DNA from: Lutraria lutraria
Taxonomy: Eukaryota > Mollusca > Bivalvia > Venerida > Mactridae
Direction of reading: 5' to 3'
DNA length: 64,000 bases
Assembly (NCBI GenBank): GCA_964023205.1
Contig: OZ026844.1
Location: 25,642,934-25,706,933, forward strand
How positions within the stretch are numbered: position 1 is the first letter of the stretch; every line of letters begins with the position of its first letter. This document shows, piece by piece, positions 1 through 15,100 of the stretch. The position numbers were made by a program, and so were the translations under genes. A model generated the notes under the pieces. It did not search any database and had not been told where the DNA came from. It was given only the letters and a program-made list of their open reading frames with translations.

Positions 1-6
1 AATTAC

Positions 7-135
7 CTGTTCAGCATCTAATAAGGGTGAGGCAGGGGGCCCAGATTTCCATGCGAACTGTTTCTGATATTCTGATACTTTCTTAGTCGGTCTAGGTGCC
101 GATATACCCGTCTTGTATTTCAGAGCGTAATCAGC
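7..135 (-). CDS. MDM1: MDM1 exon 11, second SEYQ-type motif; gene continues left
   Basis: 129 nt, residues 386-428, phase 0-0. Acceptor CTGTTTTAG, donor CAG|GTAATT at 6-5, so the exon is complete and the gene runs on past the window. KKVSEYQKQFAWKSGPP is a close match to the MDM1 SEYQRQFVWK repeat and was the main clue to the identity of the gene. Confidence 0.85.
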
Positions 136-3100
136 CTAAAACAGAAATAGAACTCAATATGAATACATGCCATGTAGGAAATTCTAAAGTAATACCTTAA
201 CTTGATAAGTCACCATCTAGAAGAAGTATATTTTTTCTATACAATGTGCATGTACTAAAAATTACTAAATTTTTAAAGTTTTAAGAATTTATACAGATTC
301 GCATTACAAGAAAATATATTTAAAATACTTCAAGAGAAAACAAGAGGGCCACATTGGCCCTTTATCGCTCACCTGAGAACAAAGGCCAATAATTAATGAC
401 CAGGTAATATAGTTTCCATCTCGTAAAACTCATTTTTACGTAAATTTTAAGATCAAAACCAACAATGACAGTATAATACTGTTAAACAAGCTAAAACGTA
501 GCAAATTTTCTAATCCAAGGGTCCATAACTCTTGAAGTTGTTGTCCGATTCCACCCATAACTAAACTTTTCCATAACCATGAGGTCATACACATTCATTG
601 TAAATATGATTAGGATCGGTCAATAAATGAAGGCGCTAGAGTGTAAACAAGCTAAAATATAGCAAATTTTCTAAGTCAAGGGCCCATAACTCTTGAAGAT
701 GTGGTCCGATTCCGCCCATAATCAAACTTGTTTGAGATCTTTTGGTTATACTCATTTACTGAAAATATTATTACGATCGGTGTATAAATGAAGGCGCTAG
801 TGTGTAAACAAGCTAAAATATAGCAAATTTTCAAAATCAAGGGCCCATAACTCTTGAAGTTTGGGTCTGATTCCGCCCATAATCAAACTTGTCCAACTTT
901 GGTTATACTCATTTACTGAAAATATTATTAGGATTGGTGAATAAATGTAGGCGCTAGAGTGTAAACAAACTCAAATATAGCAAATTTTCAAAGTCAAGGG
1001 CCCATAACTCTTGAAGTTATTGTCCGATATTGCCCATAAGCGACTTGTTCAAGATCTTTTGGTTATACACATTTACTGAAAATATGATTAGGATTGGTGA
1101 ATAAATGAAGGCGCTAGAGTGTAAACAAACTCAAATATAGCAAATTTTCTAAGTCAAGGGCCCATAACTCTTGAAGTTCTGGTCCGATATTGCCCATAAT
1201 CGAACTTGTCCAAGATCTTTTGGTTATACACATTTACTGAAAATATGATTAGATTGGTGAATAAATGAAGGCGCTAGAGTGTAAACAAGCTAAGTATAGC
1301 AAATTTTGTAATTCAAGGGCCCATAACTCTAGAAGTTATTGTCCGATTTTGCCCATAATCGAAGTTGGACGAGACATTGCGGCCATATACATTGTGAGCA
1401 AGTTTAATCATGATTCGTTAAGAGCTGCGGTTGCTAGAGTGTAAACAAACTAATTGTTGCCGGACGCCGGACATTCAACGATCCTAAAAGCTGTTTAACC
1501 AATTAGCAAGTGATAAGTAAGAAAAGTACAAAATAATTTTAAGATATTTGTACACACAAAAATATAGAAATGATTTCAGCATAAATCAAAAACAAGAGGG
1601 TCATGATGGCCCTGAATCGCTCACCAAAAAAAGACCCTTAGATAAACATTTTTCTTTTTTTCCTATAAGAGCCTATGTAAAATCAAGTGACCCTGGGGCG
1701 GGGCCAATTTTTACCCCCGGCCACAACTTGAACAATCATGGTAGAGATCTACTTGACAATGATACACACCAAATATCTAAGCTGTATGCATTGGAGTTTC
1801 TGACAATTCTTTTTTATTTTCCTATATAAGCCTATATAAAATAGAGTAAACCCCGGGGCGGGCCCAATTTTTTTCCCAGGGCCATAATTTGAACAATCTT
1901 GGTAGAGGTTCACTAGACAAAATGTCTAAGCTCTAGGCCCAGTGGTTTTGGACAAGAAGATGTTTAAAGTTTTTCTTATTGGTTGCCATGCCAATCAAAG
2001 TTTTTAATGTAATTTATTTTTTTTAACAACTTCGGTAGAGCTTCATGCAAGGAACATCCCTGTAAAGTTTCGCTGAAATTGGCCAACTACATAAGAAGAA
2101 GATGTTGTTTAAAGCAATTGTTGACACACTGACGGACAGACAGACACACGCATGACGGACAACACGCGATCACAATAGCTCACCTTAAGCACTTTGTGCT
2201 CTGGTGAGCTAACAATATCTAGCCACCAAAAATACATAAATCTTATTGATCATACCGGAGCTTCAGGGGCGGAGTCAGTCACACCTTCATCCATGTTGGT
2301 CTGAGCAAACTCATTCATATTGCCAATAATTCTTTTCGACTTCATGGATTCCTTAACAGGATCAGCTCTATCTAAATTTTTCACCTGAAAGATTTGTATA
2401 TAAATTCAATTCATTATGTCAATAACACATTACTTATTTTACGTATCTGTTCCATGCTACTCAAAAATGGTAGTATAATAAAAACAGTATTGCCCAGTTA
2501 TCATAATTTCTTTGATAGTTACCCTAGATATTTCAATTTATTTACGACCAATTTTGAAAATTTTGCAAGACTTACAGCCCTTGTTGAAAAATAGAAAAAC
2601 ATAAATTTCAAAAGAAATTGCACAGTGACCTATATATTTTTCTTTATTGAATTAGATTGGTACTGTTTTTATTTGCATATCTTTACTGAGAGTTTTCATT
2701 GAAATGGTTATTCCTTTTTCTTTAATCTTCTAAAAATTGGTTACCGAAAATGAAGGAACATTGGTAAAGGTATAGTAATTCTGGAATTCAATCTATAGCA
2801 ATTTTCTTGCAAACAGAAGTATGCAGCATATATACTGGTAACTGTATTGTTATGATTAGGTTAAAATGATGATTCTTTGACAAAAAACATCTCCAAACTT
2901 TTTATGTTTTGGCAGCAATTAGATGATTGATGAGCAACCAGCTTTCTTTGCTATATGTATGAGGGGCATTTGTAAAGTATTAATCAGTCTAAATTTGTAC
3001 CGTTATTTAGCATATTTAGAAGCCTTCCGCAATGCATTTTCCGAGTGGATACGGCATCTCGAAAAGTGCATCCGAGTAAAGGGAGAATACTTTGAAGGGT

Positions 3101-6100
3101 TGGACTAAACATTTATACAGAAATATTCTGCATACAACTACAACGCCACACTGATTAATACTTTTCAAATGCCCCTCGTATATACAGTCAAACCTGGGAA
3201 AGACAAAATGTGGTCTATATTCTGGTGTCATTTTGTTCTTAATAATCAATGATGGTTTTTAGACGAATGACCATTACTCGGAGGTATCTGCTAACACAGG
3301 TCTGACTGCACATGTACATTTTTAACAATTGACAGAGAATTGATACAAAGAATGTATTTGTATAAAAACATGCAACATTAATAAAGCACCTCCTCTCCTT
3401 TGACTAGACTATTTACTGACTTATCCACTTGTTGTGCCTCTGTTTTGGTTATTTTTGGCTCTTTAGCACTTTTGGGTTCTGTTTCTGTCTTTTTCTCATT
3501 TACAGCTTCCACCGTTGGTTTGGCTGTTTCACAAACTCCCTTATTTCCACTATTAGTCTGTGCACAGAAAAACATGCAAGTGTGAAAAAATGTGCAGGTA
3601 AGTGAAGGTGGCACACTGGAAGTTAGACATTCTAATGATTTCACAGGGCTTTCATTTGACCCTTAAATGTCATTTTGTCTCTTGAAATTAGTAAAATATA
3701 GCTTCTGACTCTTGAAAATTTGTACTAAAGGGTCAGATTTTCATAGAACATTGCATTATACTACATGCTATACTACAGGATTATTATGCATTACCTGTAA
3801 CTCTTTCAGATTTAATTAAAAGCAACTACCGATATATACTAAATCAGGGTCTTTCAATTGAATGGTCTGGACTCGTGCTCTTCAGGCGCTTATCTCTGTA
3901 TAAACATCAAGTTGTGCTATCGATACTTAGCGGAGAGCTTTTTTCATGCGTGTATAGATAACACACACATTTTCAATTTCCATTTAGTCAAAACAAGAGA
4001 TCGATAATTTAAAATAAAATCATGAATTAACGGAGTAATGATCTTTCTAAAATGTGTTGCAAGCATTTCAGCGATAGATCATTATTAAAGACGGAATCAC
4101 TTACTAAAAATAGTAGATTCCATTACAACTGGTCGAACTCAAAATGGCGAATTCATCAAAAAGGCTCAAATTCATGTATTATTATTTCTTAGCATCGGAA
4201 ACAATATGAAAAAGTAACCGCATGATTTAATTCAACAACCTTTAAAAGACATGAGTTAATCCCGACTACATCACTCTATAACTTAAAAGGGTTATATTTA
4301 CTTATGAAAAATACATGCTTTGCGACAACAATCTAGATCTGGGCTTAAAACGAGTTTTCATCCATTATATACTACAGATTTCAACATAAATAAATGGATT
4401 TTATCGTAAGAAATTGGTCAAATTAGAAGGGGATATTTATGATCTAACTTTTCGTGGAGCTCTACACCAATAATGTTTAGTAATTTGTAAATATTAAGGT
4501 ATCTATTTCAATGCGTTCTTCACCGTTTCACAATGACGGCCATCTTGCGCGCGATCATGTGATCGCTACCCAACGCTTTAATTTACGGAGTCCAGACCCT
4601 TCTATTTGAGTGACCCTGACTAAATATAAGCTACACACTGGTGTGAAAAAATGAAATCAAACTTCTTTTTTAGTAACAGGTACAAAAATAAAAACAGAAT
4701 GGTTTTAATAATTATTATAATAATAATACATGAAATAGATTAATGACATCTTAATAAAATGTTAACCCCATCAAATAGGATTATGAAACTGACTCAATGC
4801 AAAAAAATTAAATACAATAAATTATACGAAAATCATGTTTTGATAAGTAATATTTTGTAATTTCCATAAAATGACTCATAACAAGTTCATGATTTCAATT
4901 GTGAGTTTTACAAACTATTCTATAAAGCCAAAAACGCAAAACCACAGCACACAGGATTCAAAACGGATTTTTTTTTTTGTAAATCTGAACAAATCAGTAG
5001 CAACTAAATGTCTGATGACAGAGTGAACAAGTGGCAAACAAAGTATTAAGTAAAACTACCAATGTACATGGTGAAGGGTGTGAAAGTGAATTAATGTGGT
5101 TTATGTATATTTAAGAACAAAAGTATTGTTCAGATTGGGGTGTCCATGGTTATTTTAAAACCAATAAAGCTACGTCTCTGTAATTTATCTTACATTATAT
5201 CGTCTTTCATTGAAACTGGTTTGGCAAGTGGTATCAATGAATGACTCACAGTGTCTTCTTTTCAATGGTATCATTTTTATTAATGCATGATTATAAAACA
5301 AAAAGATATTGCATTTTTGTAGACCAGACAAGACTTTTGTGTAGTAACTTAGGGCTCCTGACTATTTTATTCTGGTGGTTTAGACCATGTTATGGTTTCC
5401 ATGCTTACCTCTTCTTTCTTCGCTTTACTTAGTTTTGGTTCACTCTGAGATTGTTTGGGACTTCTAGCCACTTTTGGTTCTTTTCTTAAATTGGATTCTT
5501 TCAACTCTTGAGCCAACACATCTGATTGGCTCTTAGGTTTACGTGGAGCCAATGGTGTTGCAGGTTTCTTAAACTGATCAGTGTTCACTTTGGGAGCAGG
5601 GCTTGGATCTCTATTTTCTTTAAATTTCTGAGAAGAAAACAACAACAACAACAACAAAATTAATGTTGAAGATATTGTTTGTATTGTTTGTTTATTTGAG
5701 TTTTACGCCCTTTCCAACAATCAAGAGTCATATACAGCGGACAGTTCACCTAACCATTGTTCCTGGGAAGAACCAGTACTAGACACCCATCCTCCATAAG
5801 CAACTGCCTACTTTCTCATATAAAGAGACATGGTCAGTAGGGCTGAGTATCAATAAAAATTTTTGATACTATAATTTGTATCGATACAGAATGATCGATA
5901 TCCGATATATCATTTGATGTTCTATACATATGAAATAAAAAAGAAATGGTGAGAAACATTGACTATATTGGCACAGGTACTTGACACAAAATCAAATATT
6001 GGCTGCATAGGATACGTATATACCTAATAATAAGAGAAGGTACCTAATGTTAACTCAGCGGGCATGCAAAACACTTGTGCTGAACTGCAAAAAACTATTT

Positions 6101-9100
6101 TCTTCTTGTGGATGACTGCAGATAGGTTTTATATATGTGTCACAACTTTTTATTTGACGAAAATTCACAAAATGACACAACACGGTCCAAAACATGTTTT
6201 TAAAATTCATTTTTATTTTGATCGATATTTGTTCGATACTTTAAAGCCCCAATAAGGCTTAAAATTGGTAATATTTTCTTATTGTGGCTTTAAGGTTCGA
6301 TACGATATATCAACCGAACCCTATATACTGGTATTCGATACGATACATGAACCGGTACTCAGCCCTAATGGTCAGTAGCTGGGCTCAAACTAACGACCAT
6401 CTATCAGTGAGAGGTTACAGTGATTTGAAGTCAGCAACCTTAACCACTCGACCATGGAGGCAGGTCGAATACTGAAGAAAAAACAAATCACATAAAGCAA
6501 TCAATGGATAACAAATACAAGAAACGCGGCAGTGCCACGAAACCAGGTTTTCCAAGGCTTTAATACCACAGTACTCTAGAATTCTCCGCTAAGGCTTCAT
6601 CAGTGGTTCAGTTTCCAGTGCTACTAATAAGTTAACATAGACCTTTAACCTACTGGCATAGAATGCAATCCCAAGCTTGGTTTCTGTGTAAGCTACCTCC
6701 ACACAAAATTTCATTGCAATGTCTAAATACTTAATTAAGTTATTCTGCAGAAACTGATTTTCTGTTTTTAGAAACAGTGACCATGCATGACCAAACTGAC
6801 CCCAAATACAATTCCAAGCTAAACTTTCAAGCAAGGTTGTTAAATACCTAGTTGCATCAAGATTAGTCATTCCAAACTTAAGTAATTGACTGGAAACTGA
6901 TTTCTATATTTAGAAACAGTGACCTTGACCCTACTGGCCCTTAATTCAATACAAAAGCATGTAAGCTACACACAAAATTGCATCGCAATATCTCAATCCT
7001 TACTTAAGTTATTGACCAGAAACTGATTTTCTATTTTTAGTAACAGTGACCTTGACCTTACTGAACCTAGATGCAATTCAAAAGCATGGACTGCATGTAA
7101 GCTACCTACACACAAAATTTCATCACAGTATCTTAATCCTTGATTAAGTTATTCACTGAAAGCTGATTTTCTATTTTTAGTACAGTGACCTTGACCCCAC
7201 AGACCCCAAATACAATCCCAGGCTAGGTTTTGATTCAAGGATGCTAAATACCAAGTTTAGTCAACATTGGTCATTCCAAACTTAAGTCATTGACTGGACA
7301 CTGATTTTCTATTTTTAGTACAGTGACCTTGACCCCAAATACAACCCCAGGCTAGCTTTTCATTCAAGGATGCTAAATACCAAGTTTAGTCAACATTGGT
7401 CATTCCAAACTTAAGTTATTGACAGGACACTGATTTTCTATTTTTAGTAACAGTGACCTTGACCTTGATCCCACAGACCCCAAATACAATCCCAGGCTAG
7501 CTTTTCATTCAATGCTTAATACCAAGTTTAGTCAACATCGGTCTTTCCAAACTTAAGTTATTGACCGGACACTGATTTTCTATTTTTAGTAACAGTGACC
7601 TTGACCTTGATCCCACAGACCCCAAATACAATCCCAGGCTAGCTTTTCATTCAAGGATCCTACATACCAAGTTTGGTCCATCAGAACTTAAGTTATTGAC
7701 CGGACACCGCCTGTTTGACGCCCACCTGCCCGCCCACCATGCCGCCCACCCGCCATTTTCGGCATTCTAATAACCAGGTTTCACTTTGTGAAAACCTGGT
7801 TAAAAAACCTGGTTAATAAGTTAGCATAAACAAACAGTCCATACCTTCTGTTGAAGTTTCATTTGTTTTGGTGGAGAAATATCTCTAGCATTGTTGGCTG
7901 CACTTTTAGGGCGGTATTTAACATTTGAAGAGAATTTATCTTGGTTGCCTAGCAATGCATAATCTTGTTGAGCCCCAGCACCATTGTCATAGTAGCCATT
8001 ACTTAGTGTTGTAGCAGGTCCTGGTGTTCTACGCTTGCTTTGTATGGGAGGTTCACTCTGAATAGCTAAAATTAGACACAACAATCAATTTACTGAAAAT
8101 AAATCACTATTCACTAAACATAAAACAAGTTAAATATATGCATAAGTTTAACTAGCAATAATTGTACTGTCAGCATAAAAAGTAATAATAGACATTAATA
8201 TAAAATTAGGATACTTGAATTACATGCTATAATTTATCAGTGTACTGTCAATATAGAATTTAAAATAGATATTCATGTAAAATTAGGATATTTGTATAAC
8301 ATACTAAAATTCATCATGTTAGATCACAATCAAGTAAACAAAACAAGAAGATTTAGTGTATGTAAGATTTCAACAAGAGGGCCATGATGGCCCTATAAAT
8401 GCTCACCAGGAGAAAAGGTCATTTGGAGATTAACATTGTTGAAGTTTTCTATACGAGTCTAAGTAAGATCAAGTGACCCATCTGGGCCGTTTTTTATCCC
8501 ATGGCCATTATATGAACAGATTTAAAAGAGGTCCATTAGACAAAGCTAGATACCAAATATCTTAGCTCTAGGCCTTGTGGTTTCGGAGAAGAAGATTTTT
8601 AAAAATTTTCCTATATAAAATAGAATAAACCCCAGGGCAGGGCTAATTTTGACCCCGGGGTCATAATTTGAACAAACTTGGTAGAGGTCCACTACACAAT
8701 GCCACATACAAAATATCTAAGCTCTAGGCCTTGCGGTTTCGGAGAAAAAGATTTTTTAAATTTTCCTATATAAGTCTATATAAATCAAGTGACCCCCGGG
8801 GCGGGGCCAATTTTGACCCTAGGGCAATAATTTGAACAAACTTGGTAGAGGTCCACTAGACAATGCTACATACCAAATATCTTAGCTCTAGGCCTTGTGG
8901 TTTCGGAGAAGATTTTTTAAATTTTCCTATATAAAATAGAATAAACCCCAGGGCAGGGCCAATTTTGACCCTAGGGCAATAATTTGAACAAACTTGGTAG
9001 AGGTCCACTAGATAATGCTACATACCAAATATCTTAGCTCTAGGCCTTGTGGTTTCGGAGAAGAAGATTTTTTAAATTTTCCTATATAAGTCTATATAAA

Positions 9101-12100
9101 TCAAGTGACCCCCGGGACGGTGCAAATTTTGACCCTAGGGCAATAATTTGAACAAACTTGGTAGAGGTCCACTAGACAATGCTACATACCAAATATCTTA
9201 GCTCTAGGCCTTGTGGTTTCGGAGAAGAAGATTTTTTAAATTTTCCTATATAAAATAGAATAAACCCCAGGGCACGGCTAATTGTGACCCCGGGGCCATA
9301 ATTTGAACAAACTTGGTAGAGGTCCACTACACAATGCCACATACAAAATATCTAAGATCTAGGCCTTGCGGTTTCGGAGAAGAAGATTTTTTAAATTTTC
9401 CTATATAAGTCTATATAAATCAAGTGACCCCCGGGGCGGGGCCAATTTTGACCCTAGGGCAATAATTTGAACAAACTTGGTAGAGGTCCACTGGACAATG
9501 CTATATGCCAAATATCTTAGCTCTAGGCATTGTAGTTTTTGACAAGAAGATTTTTTAAATTTCCTATATAAGTCTATTTAAAATCAAGTTACCCCCGGGG
9601 CGGAGCCAATTTTGACCCTAGGGGAATAATTTGAACAATCTTTGTAGAGTTTAATTAGACAATGCTACATACCAAATATCTCAGCTCTAGGCCCTGTGGT
9701 TTCAGACAAGAAGATTTTTTAAGTTTTTTCAATTTAATGCCATAGCAACCAGAATTTTTAATGAAATTTAATTTTTTGAACAACTTTGAAAGGGGACCAC
9801 CCAAGGATCATTCCAGCAAAGTTTGGTTGCAATCGGCATAGCGGTGTAGGAGGAGATGTTGTTTTAAGTAAACATGGACGCCACATATTTGTAACGACGC
9901 ACGATGGACGCAGGGCGATCACAAAAGCTCACCCTGAGCACATTCGTGCTCTGGTGAGCTAAAAAGTATTCAAAGAGCAGGTTTATTTATTTTCGAAAGG
10001 TTAGATAAATATAACATTTTCATGCAGATAATAAATACATGCTGCTAAATGAAATTGCACACGAAGTACAAATCAATACACAAATTGAACGGATACAAGA
10101 AGCGGGTGAAGGAATGATTATGCAGACACAATAATGATGAGAATGAAACTTGCACTGAAATATGTGAATACTTAGTAGTGAGAAAGAGCAAATAAAATCT
10201 ATGTTTATTCATTGATAAACTACAGTCCTGTTTACAGCCTGAACTAAACATACATGTAAATTTGTATTAGTCAAAATTCAATCAGATTGAACATGAAGTT
10301 TGAGACTAGAGCTTTCAGTTCAGGTGATACTTGACCTATCCTATTTTTTCCTACCAATCCTAATCTTTTTATTAGGCCCGAGGAATGGTACATCCACTTT
10401 CCTACTTTTTTTATCTTTCAACATGCTTTTCAAGAACCAAAATAAATTTCAAAAAAATATAAAATTCATGAGCTACCTACCCTATTTTTAATGAGAATGT
10501 AACCAGAAACAAACATTTTTTCAGCCAAGATGGCCCAATATCGCTCATATGACAACCATTGTGTACTCATTAAAACATTGTTTTGAACCTGTGACCTAGT
10601 TTTTGACTCAAGCTGACCCATGTTCGACCTTGACTCACATATCATTGAGGCAAACATTCTGACAAAGTTTGGTGAAGATCCAATCAAAACTGTTACATCT
10701 ACAGTGTTAACAAAGTTTTCCTAAGATTTGACCTAGTGACCTAGTTATTGACCCCATATGACCCATATTTGTACTTGACCTTTATATTATTAAAACAAAC
10801 AATTTGACAAATTTTGGTAAAGATCCAATTATAACTGTGAAATCTATAGTGTTAACATGGTTTTTCATAAGATTTGACCTAGCGACCCAGTTTTTGACCA
10901 TGTTCGAACTTATTCAAGATATTATAAAGACAAACATTCTGACAAGGTTTCATGATGATCCAATCAAAAAAGTGACTTCTAGAGTGTTCACAAGGTTTTC
11001 CAGCAATTTGCCCTAGTGACCTAGTTTTTGACCGGAAATGATCCATTATCAAACTCTTCCGAGATTTTGTCGATATTAACATTCTGACCCAGTTTTGTGA
11101 AAATTGAGCTAAAAATGTGGCCCCTATTGAAAAGTTTGACGACGCATGACGCCGGACGAAGACTGATCACAAAGCTCACCCTGAGCACAAGTGCTCATGT
11201 GAGCTAAAAATAACAATGTGTATGTTTGTAATGTGAAATAGAGAGGACTGACTATATAAACTATAAACAATGTATCTGTCACTACAAATGTATATAATTC
11301 TAGAAAAGTAAAGAAAAATAAAAAGACATAATAAAGATAAAAGGTTTGAGATAACTATTACATGTAATATCTATAATAAGCTATTTACTAATCAATCCTG
11401 AATGTAAATCATTGTGTTTGTCGTTTACTAATCCATTACTTTTTGAGTAGAAAGATTATTTCTTATAATTATCTATTTTGCAGATTTTGAATACACTGCT
11501 CAACTTTTATGATTGGTCAACATGGACTATTCTGATTGTCTTGTGAATATCGACTATCAATTACCGTAGAACTGGTTTTATTCGCGTTAAGTTTTATTTC
11601 CGCTAATCTTCGCAAATCAAATACCTTGTGAATTCATAAATGTCGCGAATAAATGCTGAATTTTATATATTCGACAATGAGTATGTCCGAAAATATGCAA
11701 CTTAATTCAGTATAGTATTTTATTGTAGAATAATCAGTTTAGTTAATCTGTTGAAAGCAATGTATTAACAATAAACATGTACCTTTAATGTTTGCAATCT
11801 AATATTTTTATAACATTGCTTTTACTAAACTATCGTTTGTTGAACAATTTTGGACATCGTTTGAGCATACTAGTAACAGTTCTTCACACTTACCTATTGT
11901 TTGTAAAACATTACTTCCACAACAATCTCAAACCATTATCAATCTATTGTTATTATACTTTATTAGATATAAAACACTGAATCACAACTTAAATGTCTAA
12001 CAGATCAGGTGTGACACACTAATATCAGAGCAACGACAGCGTTTCCTTGATCGCACTTTAATTCTGCCTGACGACGTCGTGAATTCATAAATACGCGAAT

Positions 12101-15100
12101 AAAGAAAACAGCTGATTTTTAACAAAAGAACGCGAAATTTTGACCTCGCGAAATTAACGCGTTCTACAGTATCTTTGTTAGATATTCTGTTTAGATGGAC
12201 CGTAAAATGTCCATTTATTCTATCGTAAACTTTACATCTTGTAAAATATAATAACATTTTACATTTTATCCATAAGTAAGTTATCAAATATAATAATTGG
12301 TTGTCTTTGATTTGCAAAATATTTAAAAATCTAGGCAACCAATCATAAAAGTTGAGCAGTGTAGAAACAAACAAAATTTAATGTTCATATCATGACAGAA
12401 AAGGTTCATAATATTTTGTTGGAAGGTAACACACAATCTTAATTCAGGCTTAATATTACTCAATATACAGTGCAAACTTTATTAAGACAACATAAGGTAT
12501 GATTACAAAAAATATATATTTGCAATTATCTTTATATATATAGTATACTAGATTAAGTTCAGATGAATACCAGTTTTGGTGACCTCAAGAAATAATTTAC
12601 CCAAGGAGGATAAAAACAAATGTGGTAAATTTTCTGTAAATTTGTATCTCTATCTATACTTTTTTTAATCTTGTGTACTTTGAATAATTCTATGGTATCA
12701 AAAGCATTATGCTTTTATTTCAAAGGCATTCTTTGCTTATGGCATACACAAATCTGAAATCAGTGTTCAAATCACATTTGAAAGTCTGAAGAGATAACTA
12801 CCTCACAAACAGAAAGGCTGCAGGTAGGACTTAAATTAATATTAAGTATGCAGACAAAATATTCACATCTGAATAACTGACATTTATCTGAATGTTATCT
12901 ATCCATTGTTTAATGACGCATTCGACAACTATGGACATTTCAGAGCCGCCTCAGAGAGGGGAGATAAGATACAGGAGAACCAGGCCCCAGTTGCACAAAA
13001 AAAATTAAGTTTTTGCTCAAACTCAACTTATTTATTGTATCAATTATTTCACTATATTAATGTATTTTATTCTAAAAGTGACATTAAAAGAAGGTACAAA
13101 TATGGTCTAATAACAGTTTCCCACGACTTCAATGTAACAATAGTCTTTTGATATGGAATAATTGAATAAAAATGATTTAAGTCTGTTATTGGATATTGGA
13201 CTTTCAACTAAAAAAAAAGAGTTTTGAACCTTAATTTGTCCTCTGAACCAAAAATAATTTATGTTGGCATGTTAAACATGTTTTAAGTATATCAGAAAAC
13301 AAATGGTAACATTTCTAGTCAGTGACACAAGATTTCTAGACAGAAAAAATACTTGAGTCCATTATTGAGTTTCTACTCAAATTTGTTTGTGAAACTGGGG
13401 CCAGGCATTTATATCCCTACTCTTTTCGAATAGTTTCTCCTGGTTCTTTATCGTGCCCGGTGTAAAGCACCGATACATGCCTCACCCTTTTCCTGTGATT
13501 TTCCAGACACAGTACAGCGTCTGTGAGATAAATGAAAGGAGGAGTCAAGAATCGAACCAACATCCTTTCATTTAAGGTGGATCGCGGGTTTCCTCCAGAA
13601 AAATGGTCATTTTTTTAGACGTCAATGTACAATAAAGAAATTTAGCATGAACAACCTTTAAGGTTAGCCAATACCTTAAAGGTTGTTCATGCTAAATTTC
13701 TTTATTGTATGTTGACGTTTAGAAAAATGACCATTTTTCTGGAGGAAACCCGCGATCCACCTTAATAGTCCAGTGTGTTACCACTTGACCACCAATCACC
13801 CCTTTATCTAAATGTAAAATGCTACAATAGTAGTAGTATTTTTTCTATGGAGTATATTGTAAATCTAGCATTAGTATGGACTCACGTTCAGAACCTGGTT
13901 CAACTACTCTCTTTTTGGTTTGTAATGTTTCTTCTTTTATTGCAATTGAAATTGAAAAATAAGCTTAATACTAGCAAAACAGAAAAAGCTTTACAGAATA
14001 TTTTCTAATGTTTTATGCATATGGTACTTACTGAAAATCAAGTGTACAATTGTGTAATTGTTTATAAGTTTAACTAACCACAATTATATCTTCTTATAAT
14101 ATTACAGAGATATTTAAATATTTGAATAATATAGCTATAACATTTGATCATGACAGGCATTATCAATTTAAGGAAAGACTTTCTGTAATAACAGAAAAGT
14201 GATCCTTACTTTCCTCTGGTTCATTTATAACAACATTCTGCTGTACTCTTTTCTTGGCTTGCATCACAGGTTCCTGAGGTACTGTAAAATTAGCCCCAAC
14301 AATACATCATAAACATTCAAAATCAGAATACATGAGTCAAGAATTATCTCCCTTACCAGAATACATGTGTCATGAATTATCTCCCTTACCAGAATAAATG
14401 TGTCATGAATTATCTCCCTTACCAGAATAAATGTGTCATGAATTATCTCCCTTACCAGAATACATGTGTCATAAATTATCTCACTTACCAGAATACATGT
14501 GTCATAAATTAACTTCCTTGCCAAAATATATGTGCCATGAATTATCTCCCTAACCAGAATATATGTGTCATGGTTATCTCCCTTACCAGAATATATGTGT
14601 CATGATTTAATTCATTAGCAGAATGGTATACTGACACCACCAATGATTTTAACAGTATTTTTCTAAATCAATTCTTTATGTTTTGATATGCATTGTAATA
14701 AGATATACCGGTACCATATTTTACGGTACATATTGATCTGATTGTACCCCAGGTGATCAAACTGATGTGAGCAGTAAATCAGAAATAAAAATAACCGATA
14801 ACATCCAATATTTTTATATATATATCATCTACTAAAATAAATGTCATTTGTAATTAAGGCAGCCATATAATATCATACATGATTTGTGGAGAAAATTACT
14901 TCAAAGAATTTTTACCATCATCAAAACATGGCTTCAACCGTTATGAAAAAAAACTAACACTAATTATATATTACCAACACTTCATTTCAAATCTAGATTG
15001 CCTTCCAAATGATGTGAAAAGATTAAAACAAGTTAAAATTGGAGTAATCTAAAAAGAAATTACTGTTAGCTGAGCAGCAACTCAATAAGGTATGAGGAAG

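Larger units (their letters stand above)
5676..6478 (-). mobile_element. tRNA-derived SINE (minus strand), split by a hAT-like MITE
   Basis: Two parts, 5676-5829 and 6376-6478, together match the SINEs at 32731-32975 and 63482-63692. On the minus strand it shows a tRNA-like promoter region (TGGTTAAGGTTGCTGACTTC, box A-like, then box B-like GTTTGAGCCC) and the body with CAGTTGCTTATGGAGGATGG and GTGAACTGTCCGC. Confidence 0.8.

Noticed and set aside
338..1500. Regularly spaced 160-bp units resembling a CRISPR-like array
   Set aside because: Units are contiguous tandem repeats of mobile-element type in a eukaryotic intron; there are no short repeats alternating with unique spacers.
3400..3585. 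61-codon plus-strand open frame with hydrophobic residues
   Set aside because: Antisense shadow of MDM1 exon 9.
14264..14524. 86-codon minus-strand open frame with ILVREIIHDTC repeats
   Set aside because: Created by the 33-bp tandem array; a unit length divisible by three keeps the frame open. Only 14210-14281 is a real exon, in another frame.
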